Counted from the stretch's first letter, positions 1 to 6,792 are shown. The stretch is 10,221 bases of DNA from Pseudomonadota bacterium (GCA_023410905.1 JAEYPL010000207.1:1-10221); one strand, 5' to 3'. Made by a program: numbers and translations. Notes: generated by a model from the sequence alone, not told the origin.

Positions 1-30
1 GCCCTCGCGCGTGTGGTCGAGTACGGTCAT
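1..30 (-). CDS. N-terminal fragment of an unidentified gene leaving the window
   Basis: Read on the minus strand, an ATG at 30-28 opens a frame of ten codons (MTVLDHTREG) that runs off the window edge. A good ribosome binding site, GAGGAAA on the minus strand (plus positions 37-43), lies 6 nt upstream, which is why I treat this as a real start. Ten residues are too few to assign a family. The gene is divergent from the MarR regulator at 232, so it is a natural candidate for control by that regulator; this is inference from layout only. Confidence 0.6.
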   Translation of the reverse strand, partial: MTVLDHTREG

Positions 31-231
31 AGCCAGTTTCCTCGTTCTTGATTGGGCGTCTAGGCGCAAGTTCGCGCGAACCCCTCGGTAGCGTCAACCG
101 ACCGCCGGCGTTCGAGTTGTACGAACACGCACAATTCCGACCCCGAACCGGCCAACTATGGTTGTCGAAGCAGCCCGAATCATAGCAACTGGCTAGAGAA
201 TCATCATGCGAACCACGAGGGAAGGTACGCG
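31..231. promoter_or_regulatory. Divergent intergenic region with GTTCG/CGAAC inverted repeats
   Basis: This region separates the minus-strand partial gene from the MarR gene and should hold both promoters. It contains a perfect 12-bp palindrome, GTTCGCGCGAAC (70-81), and a second pair with the same half-sites, GTTCG-N7-CGAAC (110-126). There is also an imperfect dyad, CAACTATGGTTG (153-164, 10 of 12 positions symmetric). Single CGAAC copies occur at 144-148 and 209-213. MarR proteins usually bind dyads in their own divergent promoter regions, so these are operator candidates. I could not identify a convincing -35/-10 pair on either strand. Confidence 0.4.
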
Positions 232-711
232 ATGAACGATATGACTCCGGCCGGCGGGAAGGTCCCTCTCGACATCGGCGCGATTGCTAACGCAACATCC
301 GAAGCCTGCATTTCGACGCGGGTGCGCCAACTCTCGCGCATCGTGACCCGCGTCTACGACGATGCGCTGCGCCCGCACAAGATCACCGCAAGCCAGTTCA
401 CGTTGCTGACGCAGCTCGCGAACCAGGACGGCATCACGGCCGCCGAGATCGGCAGCACGCTCGACATCGAAAAGTCGACGCTCTCGCGCAACCTGAAGCG
501 CCTTCTGGCCCTCGGCCACATCATCATGGATCCGCCCGCTGGACGCCGGGGCCGTGGCCTTCACCTGACGCCGAAAGGCAAGCAGGTGATCATGGAAGCT
601 TTCCCGCTCTGGCAGGCCGCCCAGAAGCGCGCCGTCGAGGTCATGGGCCTCGAAAGCCGCCGCGTGCTGGATGATCTGCTCTCGCAGGCCGAGCGGTTGA
701 TCGTCCCCTGA
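232..711 (+). CDS. MarR-family transcriptional regulator
   Basis: This 159-residue protein is of normal MarR length and should act as a dimeric winged helix-turn-helix DNA-binding regulator in the cytoplasm. An N-terminal dimerisation helix lies around residues 25-48 and the DNA-binding domain around 52-115. The recognition helix is near 78-97 (DIEKSTLSRNLKRL), followed by a glycine/arginine-rich wing (PPAGRRGRG, 101-109) and the typical LTPKG strand. A single cysteine, Cys26, sits at the start of the first helix. This recalls the redox cysteine of OhrR proteins, but its spacing to the following conserved tyrosine differs by about two residues, so redox sensing is not supported. The ATG at 232 is preceded by GAGGGAAGG (217-225). 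The divergent upstream gene and the nearby catabolic genes are plausible targets; ligand and regulon are unknown. Confidence 0.9.
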   Translation: MNDMTPAGGKVPLDIGAIANATSEACISTRVRQLSRIVTRVYDDALRPHKITASQFTLLTQLANQDGITAAEIGSTLDIEKSTLSRNLKRLLALGHIIMDPPAGRRGRGLHLTPKGKQVIMEAFPLWQAAQKRAVEVMGLESRRVLDDLLSQAERLIVP

Positions 712-737
712 GGCCGATCGCCCCGCTGCAGAATTCC

Positions 738-766
738 AGGCCGGCGTGTTCGCACGCCGGCCTTTC
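738..766 (+). terminator. Hairpin terminator after the MarR gene
   Basis: A perfect 11-bp GC-rich stem, AGGCCGGCGTG (738-748) and CACGCCGGCCT (753-763), closes a TTCG tetraloop (749-752). The downstream arm runs into a short pyrimidine tract (TTTCTC). It starts 26 bp after the MarR stop and lies between that gene and the convergent RidA gene ending at 767. The stem is symmetric, so it could also stop minus-strand transcription, although the minus-strand U-tract is poor. Confidence 0.8.
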
Positions 767-1111
767 TCATTCCTGGACGGCCGTGACCAGGATCTCGACG
801 AGGTCCTTGTCCCACAGCGTAACGCCGATGCACGCACGCTGCGGCGGGTTGGCGCGATCCACCCACTCGTCCCAGGCGCGGTCCATCTCCGGCTTCTGGG
901 TCATATCCGTGATGTAGACCGTCGTGCGTAGGATGCGTGACTTGTTCGATCCCGCCTCCGCCAGCGTCGCGTCGATCTGCGCGAGTGCGTCCTTGGTCTG
1001 CGCATAGAGCGCGCCGGATTTATCCTTGGCCGTGGCCACCGTATATACGATGCCATCATGGGCAACGGCGCGGCTGCGCATCGGGTTGGTGCCGGTATAG
1101 CGCTTGATCAT
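767..1111 (-). CDS. RidA (YjgF/YER057c/UK114) family protein, YoaB-like subgroup
   Basis: This 114-residue protein has the full length of a Rid-fold trimer subunit. RidA proteins hydrolyse reactive enamines and imines released by PLP enzymes; other subgroups have unclear roles. The segment AQIDATLAEAGSNKSRIL (residues 44-61) and the DRAWDEWV block (77-84) resemble, from memory, E. coli YoaB more than RidA itself. Arg92 in PPQRACIGV matches the conserved substrate-carboxylate-binding arginine. The C-terminal EILVTAV has leucine where canonical RidA has its second glutamate (EIEAIA), as in YoaB, so classical imine deaminase activity is uncertain. I chose the ATG at 1111 because AGGGAG (plus 1120-1125) precedes it by 8 nt and the family alignment begins there; the frame stays open further upstream, but into the divergent Uma2 gene. 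It is convergent with the MarR gene. Confidence 0.9.
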   Translation of the reverse strand: MIKRYTGTNPMRSRAVAHDGIVYTVATAKDKSGALYAQTKDALAQIDATLAEAGSNKSRILRTTVYITDMTQKPEMDRAWDEWVDRANPPQRACIGVTLWDKDLVEILVTAVQE

Positions 1112-1237
1112 GAGCGAGGCTCCCTGGAACGGTCTGGCGGCCGGCAGTTTCCCGCCCGAGGCCGCTCTTGCAAGCCTACGGCAAGCATACTTGCGCCAAT
1201 ACTGGCCATCGGAAGCCGACGCGGCTAAAATCCCCGC
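1112..1237. promoter_or_regulatory. Divergent ridA-like/uma2 intergenic region with GCAAG/CTTGC half-sites
   Basis: This spacer must carry promoters for both divergent genes. It holds a perfect 8-bp palindrome, CTTGCAAG (1167-1174). After it comes GCAAGCATACTTGC (1181-1194), a dyad with 12 of 14 symmetric positions. The same GCAAG/CTTGC half-site is therefore used four times within 28 bp, the first two overlapping. This pattern suits a dimeric regulator's operator. No good sigma-70 match could be assigned. The half-sites differ from the GTTCG/CGAAC repeats upstream of the MarR gene, so a second regulator is possible. Confidence 0.35.
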
Positions 1238-1795
1238 ATGGCTTCCGCTCCGCTCAAACGCATGACCGTCGATGAGTTCCTGGCCTGGGCCGAGACCCAA
1301 CCGGAGCGGCGCTTCGAGCTCGTCCATGGGCAACCCGTCGCCATGTCGCCCGAGCGGGCGCGGCACGCGGAAGCTAAGGGAGAGATTTATGTCGCTCTAA
1401 GGGCTGCCGTTCGCAGAGCCGCCTTACCTTGCCATGTGCTGCCGGACGGCATGACTGTCCGTGTTGACGACGAGACGGCCTTCGAACCGGACGTGCTGGT
1501 CTATTGCGGCCCGCGCATTGATGGTGACAGCACAGAAATCCCCAACCCCATCATCATCGTCGAGGTGCTCTCGCCAGCATCAGCAAAATACGATACCGGC
1601 GCCAAGCTCGCCGGCTATTTCCAGGTCCCGAGCGTTCAGCACTATCTGATCGTAGACCCTGCGGGGCGCCTGATCGTCCACCATGCGCGCCAGGGCGACG
1701 CCACGATCCTCACGCGCATCGTCACCGACGGCACGATCGACCTTACGCCGCCCGGCCTTGCCCTCGCCCTCTCGGATGTGTTCCCATCGCCTTGA
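1238..1795 (+). CDS. Uma2 family (DUF820) PD-(D/E)XK nuclease-fold protein
   Basis: This 185-residue protein matches the Uma2 family, small restriction-endonuclease-like proteins common in cyanobacteria and scattered in other bacteria, with mostly unknown function. Visible core features are FELVHG (26-31, Glu27), the EPD motif before a hydrophobic strand (83-85, EPDVLVYC), the strand IIIVEVLSP with Glu109 (105-113), and KYDTGAKLAGYF (117-128, with Asp119 and Lys123). This is the typical order of a PD-(D/E)XK active site. The ATG at 1238 lacks a clear ribosome binding site. An in-frame ATG at 1262, eight codons later, is an alternative that would keep the domain whole. Codons around 1370-1440 include CTA, AGG, AGA and TTA, rarer in the neighbouring genes, so the gene may be acquired. 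It ends 30 bp before the acyl-CoA synthetase and may share its transcript. Confidence 0.88.
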   Translation: MASAPLKRMTVDEFLAWAETQPERRFELVHGQPVAMSPERARHAEAKGEIYVALRAAVRRAALPCHVLPDGMTVRVDDETAFEPDVLVYCGPRIDGDSTEIPNPIIIVEVLSPASAKYDTGAKLAGYFQVPSVQHYLIVDPAGRLIVHHARQGDATILTRIVTDGTIDLTPPGLALALSDVFPSP

Positions 1796-1825
1796 GGAAA
1801 CTAGAACCAAGGGGAGGGCGCGGAC

Positions 1826-3454
1826 GTGAAAATTTCCGGCGCATCCTATGACGAGCTTTACGGCAGCTTCCGCTGGGAGGTGCCGGCACGCTTTAACATC
1901 GCCCAAGCCATCTGCGATCGACATGCGCGTGCGACGCCCGAAGCTCCGGCGCTGATCCATGAGACCGGCGACGGCCGCGTCGAAGCCTGGAGCTTCAAGC
2001 GCATCAAAGAGTCCGCGGATCGCCTCGCCAATGCGCTCGCCGCCCTCGGCATTACGCGCGGAAGCATCGTCGCGATCCATCTCTCGCAATGCCCGGAAAA
2101 CCTCGTCGCGCACGTTGCCGCACATAAGCTCGGCGCGATAGCGATGCCCCTGTTCGCGCTCTTCGGGCCGGATGCCGTGCGCTTCCGCCTCGAGGACAGC
2201 GGCGCGACTGTGCTCGTCACGGCTGCCGACAATATGGAGCGCGTCGCAGCCGGACTCACCGATATTCCGAGCCTCCGCCATATCATCTCGATCGACGGAC
2301 CGGGCCCCTTCGGCGCCAAAGGCTTCTGGGAGCTGACCGCGGCGGCCTCGTCGAGCGATGTCGCCACGGACACCTCCGTCGATGATCCCGCCTACCTGAT
2401 GTACACCTCCGGCACGACCGGCAATCCAAAGGGCGTACTTCATGCGCAGCGCGTGCTGCTCGGGCATCTGCCGGGCGTGATGGTGCCGCACAATCTGTTC
2501 CCGCAACCCGGCGACCGCTTCTGGACGCCCGCCGACTGGGCCTGGGCCGGCGGCATCTTCGACGTGCTTCTACCATCGCTCTATTTCGGCGTGCCCGTCG
2601 TCGCGCAACGTCTCGCAAAGTTCGAACCGGATGCGGCCTTCGCGCTGATGGCGCGCCATGGCGTGCGCAATATCTTCATGCCGCCGACGGCGCTGCGGAT
2701 GTTGCAAGTCGTCCCGAACCCGCGCGCGCGGCATGACTACAAGCTGCGTTCGCTGGCGTCCGGCGGCGAGCCTATGGGCGCCGACATTATCAACTGGGGT
2801 CACGAGACGTTCGGCCTGACGCTCAGCGAGTTCTACGGCCAGACCGAGGTCAATCTCGTGGTCGGCAATTGCCCGCCCGTATTCCCCGCGAAACCCGGAT
2901 CCATGGGGCGACCGATCCCCGGCCACATCGTCGAGATCGTCGATCGCGACGGCAACGTCCTTCCCGCTGGCGAGCCAGGCATCGTCGCCGTGCGTCGTCC
3001 CGACCCGGTCATGTTCCTCGAATACTGGAAGCAGCCCGAAGCGACGGCCGACAAATTCCGCGGCGAGTGGTGCCTGCTCGGCGATATCGCGGCCAAGGAC
3101 GAGGACGGCTATTTCTGGTTCCAGGGCCGCGACAACGACATCATCAAGTCCGCCGGCTACCGCATCGGCCCCGGCGAGGTGGAGGAATGCCTCCAGAAGC
3201 ACCCCGCTGTCGCGCTCGCCGGTGTCATTGGCACGCCCGATGCCCTGCGCGGCGAGGCCGTGACAGCCTTCATCGTGACCAAGCCGGACTATCCCGGCAG
3301 TCCCGAGCTCGCCAATGAAATCCAGGCTTTCGTCAAGGAGCGGCTGGCCGCGCACGAGTATCCGCGCCGCGTGCATTTCATTTCCGAAATGCCGATGACC
3401 GTGACCGGCAAGATCCGCCGGGTAGACCTGCGCCAGATAGCGGACAAACTCTAG
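1826..3454 (+). CDS. AMP-forming acyl-CoA synthetase (ANL superfamily, ACSM/acetyl-CoA synthetase-like)
   Basis: This 542-residue enzyme should activate a carboxylic acid with ATP to an acyl-adenylate and then form the CoA thioester. All core ANL motifs are intact: the P-loop YTSGTTGNPKG (193-203), YGQTE (337-341), the GD pair (419-420), the hinge region starting GRDNDIIKSAGYRIGPGEVE (434-453), and the C-terminal TGKIRR with catalytic Lys529. The N-terminal opening (YDELYGSFRWEVPARFNI) and overall length fit medium-chain or propionyl/acetyl-type synthetases rather than long-chain FadD. The substrate acid cannot be read from sequence. The start is GTG at 1826, supported by GGGGAGGG (1811-1818). 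Lys529 lies in an exact PX4GK motif (Pro523 to Lys529), the signature of synthetases controlled by lysine acetylation. It leads a likely operon with the MmgE/PrpD and SDR genes. Confidence 0.93.
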   Translation: MKISGASYDELYGSFRWEVPARFNIAQAICDRHARATPEAPALIHETGDGRVEAWSFKRIKESADRLANALAALGITRGSIVAIHLSQCPENLVAHVAAHKLGAIAMPLFALFGPDAVRFRLEDSGATVLVTAADNMERVAAGLTDIPSLRHIISIDGPGPFGAKGFWELTAAASSSDVATDTSVDDPAYLMYTSGTTGNPKGVLHAQRVLLGHLPGVMVPHNLFPQPGDRFWTPADWAWAGGIFDVLLPSLYFGVPVVAQRLAKFEPDAAFALMARHGVRNIFMPPTALRMLQVVPNPRARHDYKLRSLASGGEPMGADIINWGHETFGLTLSEFYGQTEVNLVVGNCPPVFPAKPGSMGRPIPGHIVEIVDRDGNVLPAGEPGIVAVRRPDPVMFLEYWKQPEATADKFRGEWCLLGDIAAKDEDGYFWFQGRDNDIIKSAGYRIGPGEVEECLQKHPAVALAGVIGTPDALRGEAVTAFIVTKPDYPGSPELANEIQAFVKERLAAHEYPRRVHFISEMPMTVTGKIRRVDLRQIADKL

Positions 3455-3457
3455 CCC

Positions 3458-3484
3458 GCACGCTTTTCTTCGCGCCCCGCGTGC
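3458..3484 (+). other. Inverted repeat in the synthetase-MmgE/PrpD gap
   Basis: GCACGC (3458-3463) and GCGTGC (3479-3484) can form a 6-bp GC-rich stem around a 15-nt loop, starting just after the synthetase stop codon. No U-tract follows, so it is a poor intrinsic terminator. It could be an mRNA stability or processing element within the operon, or chance. Confidence 0.25.
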
Positions 3485-3526
3485 CCTACCATGTCCGGAC
3501 AAAAAGCAGACATGAGGGAGCGTGGA

Positions 3527-4894
3527 ATGTCGGGTGCGATTGTCGAGAAGCTTGCCGAATACGGGGTCGCGGAACGCGACCGGACGCTGCCGGCAGAAGT
3601 GCGCCATCACGCCAAGCGCGCGTTGATCGACTGGTTCGCCTCGCTGCTGCCCGGCACCGAGGTCGACCCCGCCCAGGCCATGATCAAGGGCCTTGCCGAC
3701 GAGTTGGGACACGGCAAAGCCTACGTCTACGGCTCCGGAAAATTCGGTCCGCTGCGCACGGCCGCCCTCATCAACGGCACGGCCTCGCACACCATCGAGT
3801 TCGACGACATCTTCCGCGACGCGATCTATCACCCCGGCTGCCCGACGATCAGCGCCGCGCTCGCCGCCGCGCAAGCCAAGGGCGCGAACGCCGCCGATCT
3901 GCTGACCGCGATCATTGTCGGCTATGAGGTCTCGACGCGCATCGGCCTCGCGGTGCAGCCCTCGCATTACAAGTATTGGCACACGACCGGCACGGTCGGC
4001 ACGTTCGGCGCCGCGGCCGCCGTCGCGACCATCCTCAAGCTCAACGAAGAGCAGTTCGCCCACGCGCTCGCGACATCCGCGACCATGGCGGCAGCGCTTC
4101 AGCAGGCTTTCCGCTCGGATTCCATGTCGAAGCCGCTGCACGCGGGCCATGCTTCGGAGGCTGGCGCCATGGCCGCGCTCAGCGCCGAGTACGGCATGAC
4201 CGGCACGCTCGACGTACTCGAAGGCGAAGCCGGTTTCGGCGCCGCCATGAGCACGACCGTCGACTGGTCGAAAGCGACCGCTGGCCTCGGCGCGCACTAC
4301 AACATCACGCAGATGACCTTCAAGAACCACGGCTGCTGCGGTCATGCCTTCCCGGCCATCGACGGCGTTCTGCATCTGAAGGCCGAGCACGGCTTTGCGC
4401 CGGAAGCCATCAAGCGCATCCGCGTCGGTGGCTATCGCGCGACGCTCGATGTCGCGGGCGTGCCGAAAGCATCGACGCCGTTCGAGGGCAAGTTCTCGAC
4501 GCCCTTCCTCGTCGCGAGCGCGCTCGTGCATGGCAGCGTGCGTCTCAATGCCTACGAGCCCGAGCGTCTTTCCGATCAACGCGTGCAGACGCTCTCCGAC
4601 AAGGTCGAGCTGAAGCTCGACGAGCAGTGCGCCGCCGATTTCCCGAAGCGCCGTTCTGCCAAGGTCGCGATCGAGCTCGCGGACGGGCGCACGCTCGAGC
4701 ACTACCAGCCGACGCGAAAAGGCGATCCGGATGCGCCACTTACGGACGCCGACGTCTCGGACAAATTCCTCGAACTGACCGGACCGGTGCTTGGTGCTGA
4801 TGCCGCCAAGCGCCTCCTCGCCGACCTTTGGGCTGCGGACCAGCCGCACACGCTCTATGCTGTTCCCGGAGATGCCCTGCGCAAAGCAGGCTGA
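3527..4894 (+). CDS. MmgE/PrpD family protein (dehydratase/decarboxylase-type)
   Basis: This 455-residue protein belongs to the MmgE/PrpD family, which includes 2-methylcitrate dehydratase and cis-aconitate decarboxylase; many members have no known substrate. Family signatures are HTIEFDD (88-94), HPG (102-104), a WHTTGTVGTFGAAAA block (151-165), LHAGHASEAG (204-213), and MTFKNHGCCGHAFPAID (263-279), which carries the conserved Lys-x-His and His residues of the active-site region. A smaller C-terminal domain follows from about residue 280. I chose the ATG at 3527 because GAGGGAG (3514-3520) lies 6 nt before it; in-frame ATGs at 3491 and 3512 have no comparable site. No prpB, prpC or acnD is in view, so methylcitrate-cycle function is not supported. 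It sits 72 bp after the synthetase and 13 bp before the SDR, suggesting one pathway. Confidence 0.92.
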   Translation: MSGAIVEKLAEYGVAERDRTLPAEVRHHAKRALIDWFASLLPGTEVDPAQAMIKGLADELGHGKAYVYGSGKFGPLRTAALINGTASHTIEFDDIFRDAIYHPGCPTISAALAAAQAKGANAADLLTAIIVGYEVSTRIGLAVQPSHYKYWHTTGTVGTFGAAAAVATILKLNEEQFAHALATSATMAAALQQAFRSDSMSKPLHAGHASEAGAMAALSAEYGMTGTLDVLEGEAGFGAAMSTTVDWSKATAGLGAHYNITQMTFKNHGCCGHAFPAIDGVLHLKAEHGFAPEAIKRIRVGGYRATLDVAGVPKASTPFEGKFSTPFLVASALVHGSVRLNAYEPERLSDQRVQTLSDKVELKLDEQCAADFPKRRSAKVAIELADGRTLEHYQPTRKGDPDAPLTDADVSDKFLELTGPVLGADAAKRLLADLWAADQPHTLYAVPGDALRKAG

Positions 4895-4907
4895 ACGGGA
4901 GGACGGC

Positions 4908-5657
4908 ATGAGGCTCAAGGATAAGGTCGCGATTGTCACAGGCGCGGCAGCAGGAATGGGTGCGGCCACCGCGCGTCTCTTCGCGCGCGAGGGCGCCATC
5001 GTCGTGCTCACGGATGTCGACGACAAGGACGGTCCCGCCGTTGCCGCCGACATCGTACGCACGAACGGCAATGCGCGCTTCGAGAAGCACGATGTGTCGA
5101 GCGACACCGACTGGCAGCGCATCGTCGATGCGACGCTCGCCGCTCACGGCCGCATCGACATTCTCATCAACAATGCCGGCGTCAGCGGCTCCATTCCCGA
5201 CAAGCTCAATCTCGAAATGTGGGATCGGCAGATGTCGATCAACGCGCGTGGCAACTTTCTCGGCCTGCGCGCCGTCATTCCGACCATGCAGAAGCAGAAG
5301 TCCGGCGCGATCGTGAACATCTCGTCGATCAGCGGCGTGCTCGGCCAGGACTACGTGCACATGGCGTACAATGCCGCGAAGGGCGCCGTGCGCACGATGA
5401 CGAAAGCGGCAGCCGTGCAGTACGCGAAGGACGGCATTCGCGTGAATTCCGTGCATCCGGGCTTCATGCCGCCCATGCGCACATCGAAGCTCACCGCCGA
5501 TCCGGAACTGCGCAAGAGCTTACTCGCCGGCATTCCCATGGGCCGCACGGGCGAGATCGACGAGGTCGCGTATGCGAACCTGTTCCTCGCGTCGGACGAA
5601 GCATCCTACATCACCGGCGTCGAGCTGATGGTGGATGGCGGCTTCACGGCTGTTTAG
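4908..5657 (+). CDS. NAD-type short-chain dehydrogenase/reductase (SDR)
   Basis: This 249-residue protein is a classical SDR, a Rossmann-fold oxidoreductase acting on an alcohol/ketone pair. It has the cofactor loop TGAAAGMG (11-18), Asp36 at the end of the second strand (VVLTD), which favours NAD(H) over NADP(H), NNAG (88-91), catalytic Ser140 in NISS, and YNAAK with Tyr154 and Lys158. The C-terminal ITGVELMVDGG is typical of this group. The substrate is not predictable; a hydroxyacid or hydroxyacyl-CoA would fit the neighbours, but this is inference. The ATG at 4908 follows GGGAGG (4897-4902) by 5 nt and begins just before the first Rossmann strand. The open frame extends back to 4791 inside the MmgE/PrpD gene without a better start. 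With a 13-bp gap it is almost certainly co-transcribed with that gene. Confidence 0.94.
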   Translation: MRLKDKVAIVTGAAAGMGAATARLFAREGAIVVLTDVDDKDGPAVAADIVRTNGNARFEKHDVSSDTDWQRIVDATLAAHGRIDILINNAGVSGSIPDKLNLEMWDRQMSINARGNFLGLRAVIPTMQKQKSGAIVNISSISGVLGQDYVHMAYNAAKGAVRTMTKAAAVQYAKDGIRVNSVHPGFMPPMRTSKLTADPELRKSLLAGIPMGRTGEIDEVAYANLFLASDEASYITGVELMVDGGFTAV

Positions 5658-5724
5658 TTCTTGCCGCCGGCTGATGGGAAGAGGTTCTTCGCCATTAACG
5701 TGGTGCTATGCCGGCGGCGGCCAC
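5658..5724. other. Convergent intergenic gap with long-looped inverted repeat
   Basis: The SDR and radical SAM genes converge here. GCCGCCGGC (5663-5671) and GCCGGCGGC (5710-5718) are perfect 9-bp complements around a 38-nt loop. The loop contains a small hairpin, GAAGA-GGT-TCTTC (5678-5690). The structure may end transcription from both sides, but neither strand shows a proper U-tract, so I do not call it an intrinsic terminator with confidence. Confidence 0.35.
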
Positions 5725-6783
5725 CTATACGGCGATCGCCCCCTCCGCAACACAAGCACTCTTCGCGCGCAGATCGAAGTTTCCGCCGATCTTGATGGAG
5801 CAGCAAGCGTGCTGCTGCTCGAAGGGCCGGCCGATCGCGTCGCATACGCCGATTGCGCCCTCGGCGGGAAACGCGATCCCGTCGAGACCCGCCATCACGG
5901 CATAAGCATCGACGATGCGCTTGTGCATGCCCGGTGGCCGCGCGCAGCCGAGCAGTACGGGCTTCGTGCCGAGTCGCTGCCGCGCTTCGAGGAAGATGCG
6001 GCCGACATCATGAGCCGAGGGCGTCACGAACATGCCTGACCGCGCATAGAATGGCATCACGACCACGAGCACGAGGCTATGAATGCCGTGGCGCGCGCAG
6101 ATGTCGAGCGCATTGGCCTCACCGAGCAGCCGCCCGTAGTGCAGGCCGATGACGATATGCGGCACGACCTCCATGCGCGTCGCGCACAGCGCCGCAAGCG
6201 TCGCCTCGAAATCGTCGACCGACCGCTCCAGGTGATAAACCTCGCGGATCGTCTCCTGCGCACCGATCACGTCCATCATCGCTGTATCGACACCCGAACT
6301 TTCCATGAGGCGTGCGCGGCGCTCGTCGAGCAGTGCGGAATGAACGGCGATCTTGAGGTGCGGAAAGTCGCGCTTCAGCCTCTCGATGACGGGATAGTAT
6401 TTCTCGTACTTGATCTCGTTGCGCCGGTTCGATCCACCGGACAGCAGAAAGCCCTGCAGATCCTGCAGCAGCACGAGATCGCGCACTTTGCTCTCGAGCA
6501 TTTCCGGCGTCGTCGCCGGGATCATCGGCTCCAGGATCTTGGCCTGGCAGTGATCGCAGTCGAGCGCGCAGGCGCCAGCCGTCACGGAGAACGCCGGAAA
6601 GGAATTCTTCCCGCAGCCTTGGATCTCCGAGATGTTGTATTCCTTGAAGGTCGGCGTCGAAAAACGGATCGACGGCAAACCGCCGCGTGTCGCGGCTGCG
6701 CCCTGCATGGCCCCGACGAGCGCCGGATCGAATTCGGCGTCCTCGAGCGGCTCGATTGAAGCAAGATGATCGATCCAGTTCAT
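5725..6783 (-). CDS. Radical SAM protein, biotin-synthase-like (possible LipS1/LipS2 relative)
   Basis: This 352-residue protein has a radical SAM signature, CALDCDHC, giving Cys72, Cys76 and Cys79 (CX3CX2C) for the [4Fe-4S] cluster. The glycine-rich LLSGGSN (113-119) is the likely SAM-binding segment. The conserved ILEPMIPATTPEML (83-96) recalls uncharacterised biotin-synthase homologues (COG1856, from memory). This group appears to include the LipS1/LipS2 pair, which makes lipoate in archaea and some sulfur-oxidising bacteria; that link is inference. Extra cysteines at 57, 280, 314, 327, 328 and 344 could bind a second cluster or handle sulfur. I prefer the ATG at 6783. The frame extends upstream to a TTG at 6819, but that would cover a promoter-like inverted repeat. 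Neither start has a clear ribosome binding site. It is divergent from the GNAT gene and has no second radical SAM partner in view. Confidence 0.87.
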   Translation of the reverse strand: MNWIDHLASIEPLEDAEFDPALVGAMQGAAATRGGLPSIRFSTPTFKEYNISEIQGCGKNSFPAFSVTAGACALDCDHCQAKILEPMIPATTPEMLESKVRDLVLLQDLQGFLLSGGSNRRNEIKYEKYYPVIERLKRDFPHLKIAVHSALLDERRARLMESSGVDTAMMDVIGAQETIREVYHLERSVDDFEATLAALCATRMEVVPHIVIGLHYGRLLGEANALDICARHGIHSLVLVVVMPFYARSGMFVTPSAHDVGRIFLEARQRLGTKPVLLGCARPPGMHKRIVDAYAVMAGLDGIAFPAEGAIGVCDAIGRPFEQQHACCSIKIGGNFDLRAKSACVAEGAIAV

Positions 6784-6792
6784 GCGATGATC

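Noticed and set aside
1112..1366. N-terminal extension of the RidA-like frame to 199 residues
   Set aside because: It would run through the divergent promoter region and antisense to the Uma2 gene. The ATG at 1111 has a good ribosome binding site and matches the family length.
1238..1795. Uma2 gene as part of a defence island or insertion sequence
   Set aside because: I see no transposase, terminal inverted repeats, toxin-antitoxin partner or restriction genes around it; only the codon pattern hints at transfer.
3491..3526. Longer MmgE/PrpD start at ATG 3491 or 3512
   Set aside because: Neither has a ribosome binding site, while GAGGGAG lies 6 nt before the ATG at 3527. The shorter protein matches the family.
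2570..5122. An 850-codon open frame on the minus strand spanning the synthetase, MmgE/PrpD and SDR genes
   Set aside because: The plus strand there carries three well-conserved enzymes with motifs and ribosome binding sites. The antisense product is rich in Arg, Gly, Ala and His, shows no recognisable domain, and is explained by GC-rich third positions.
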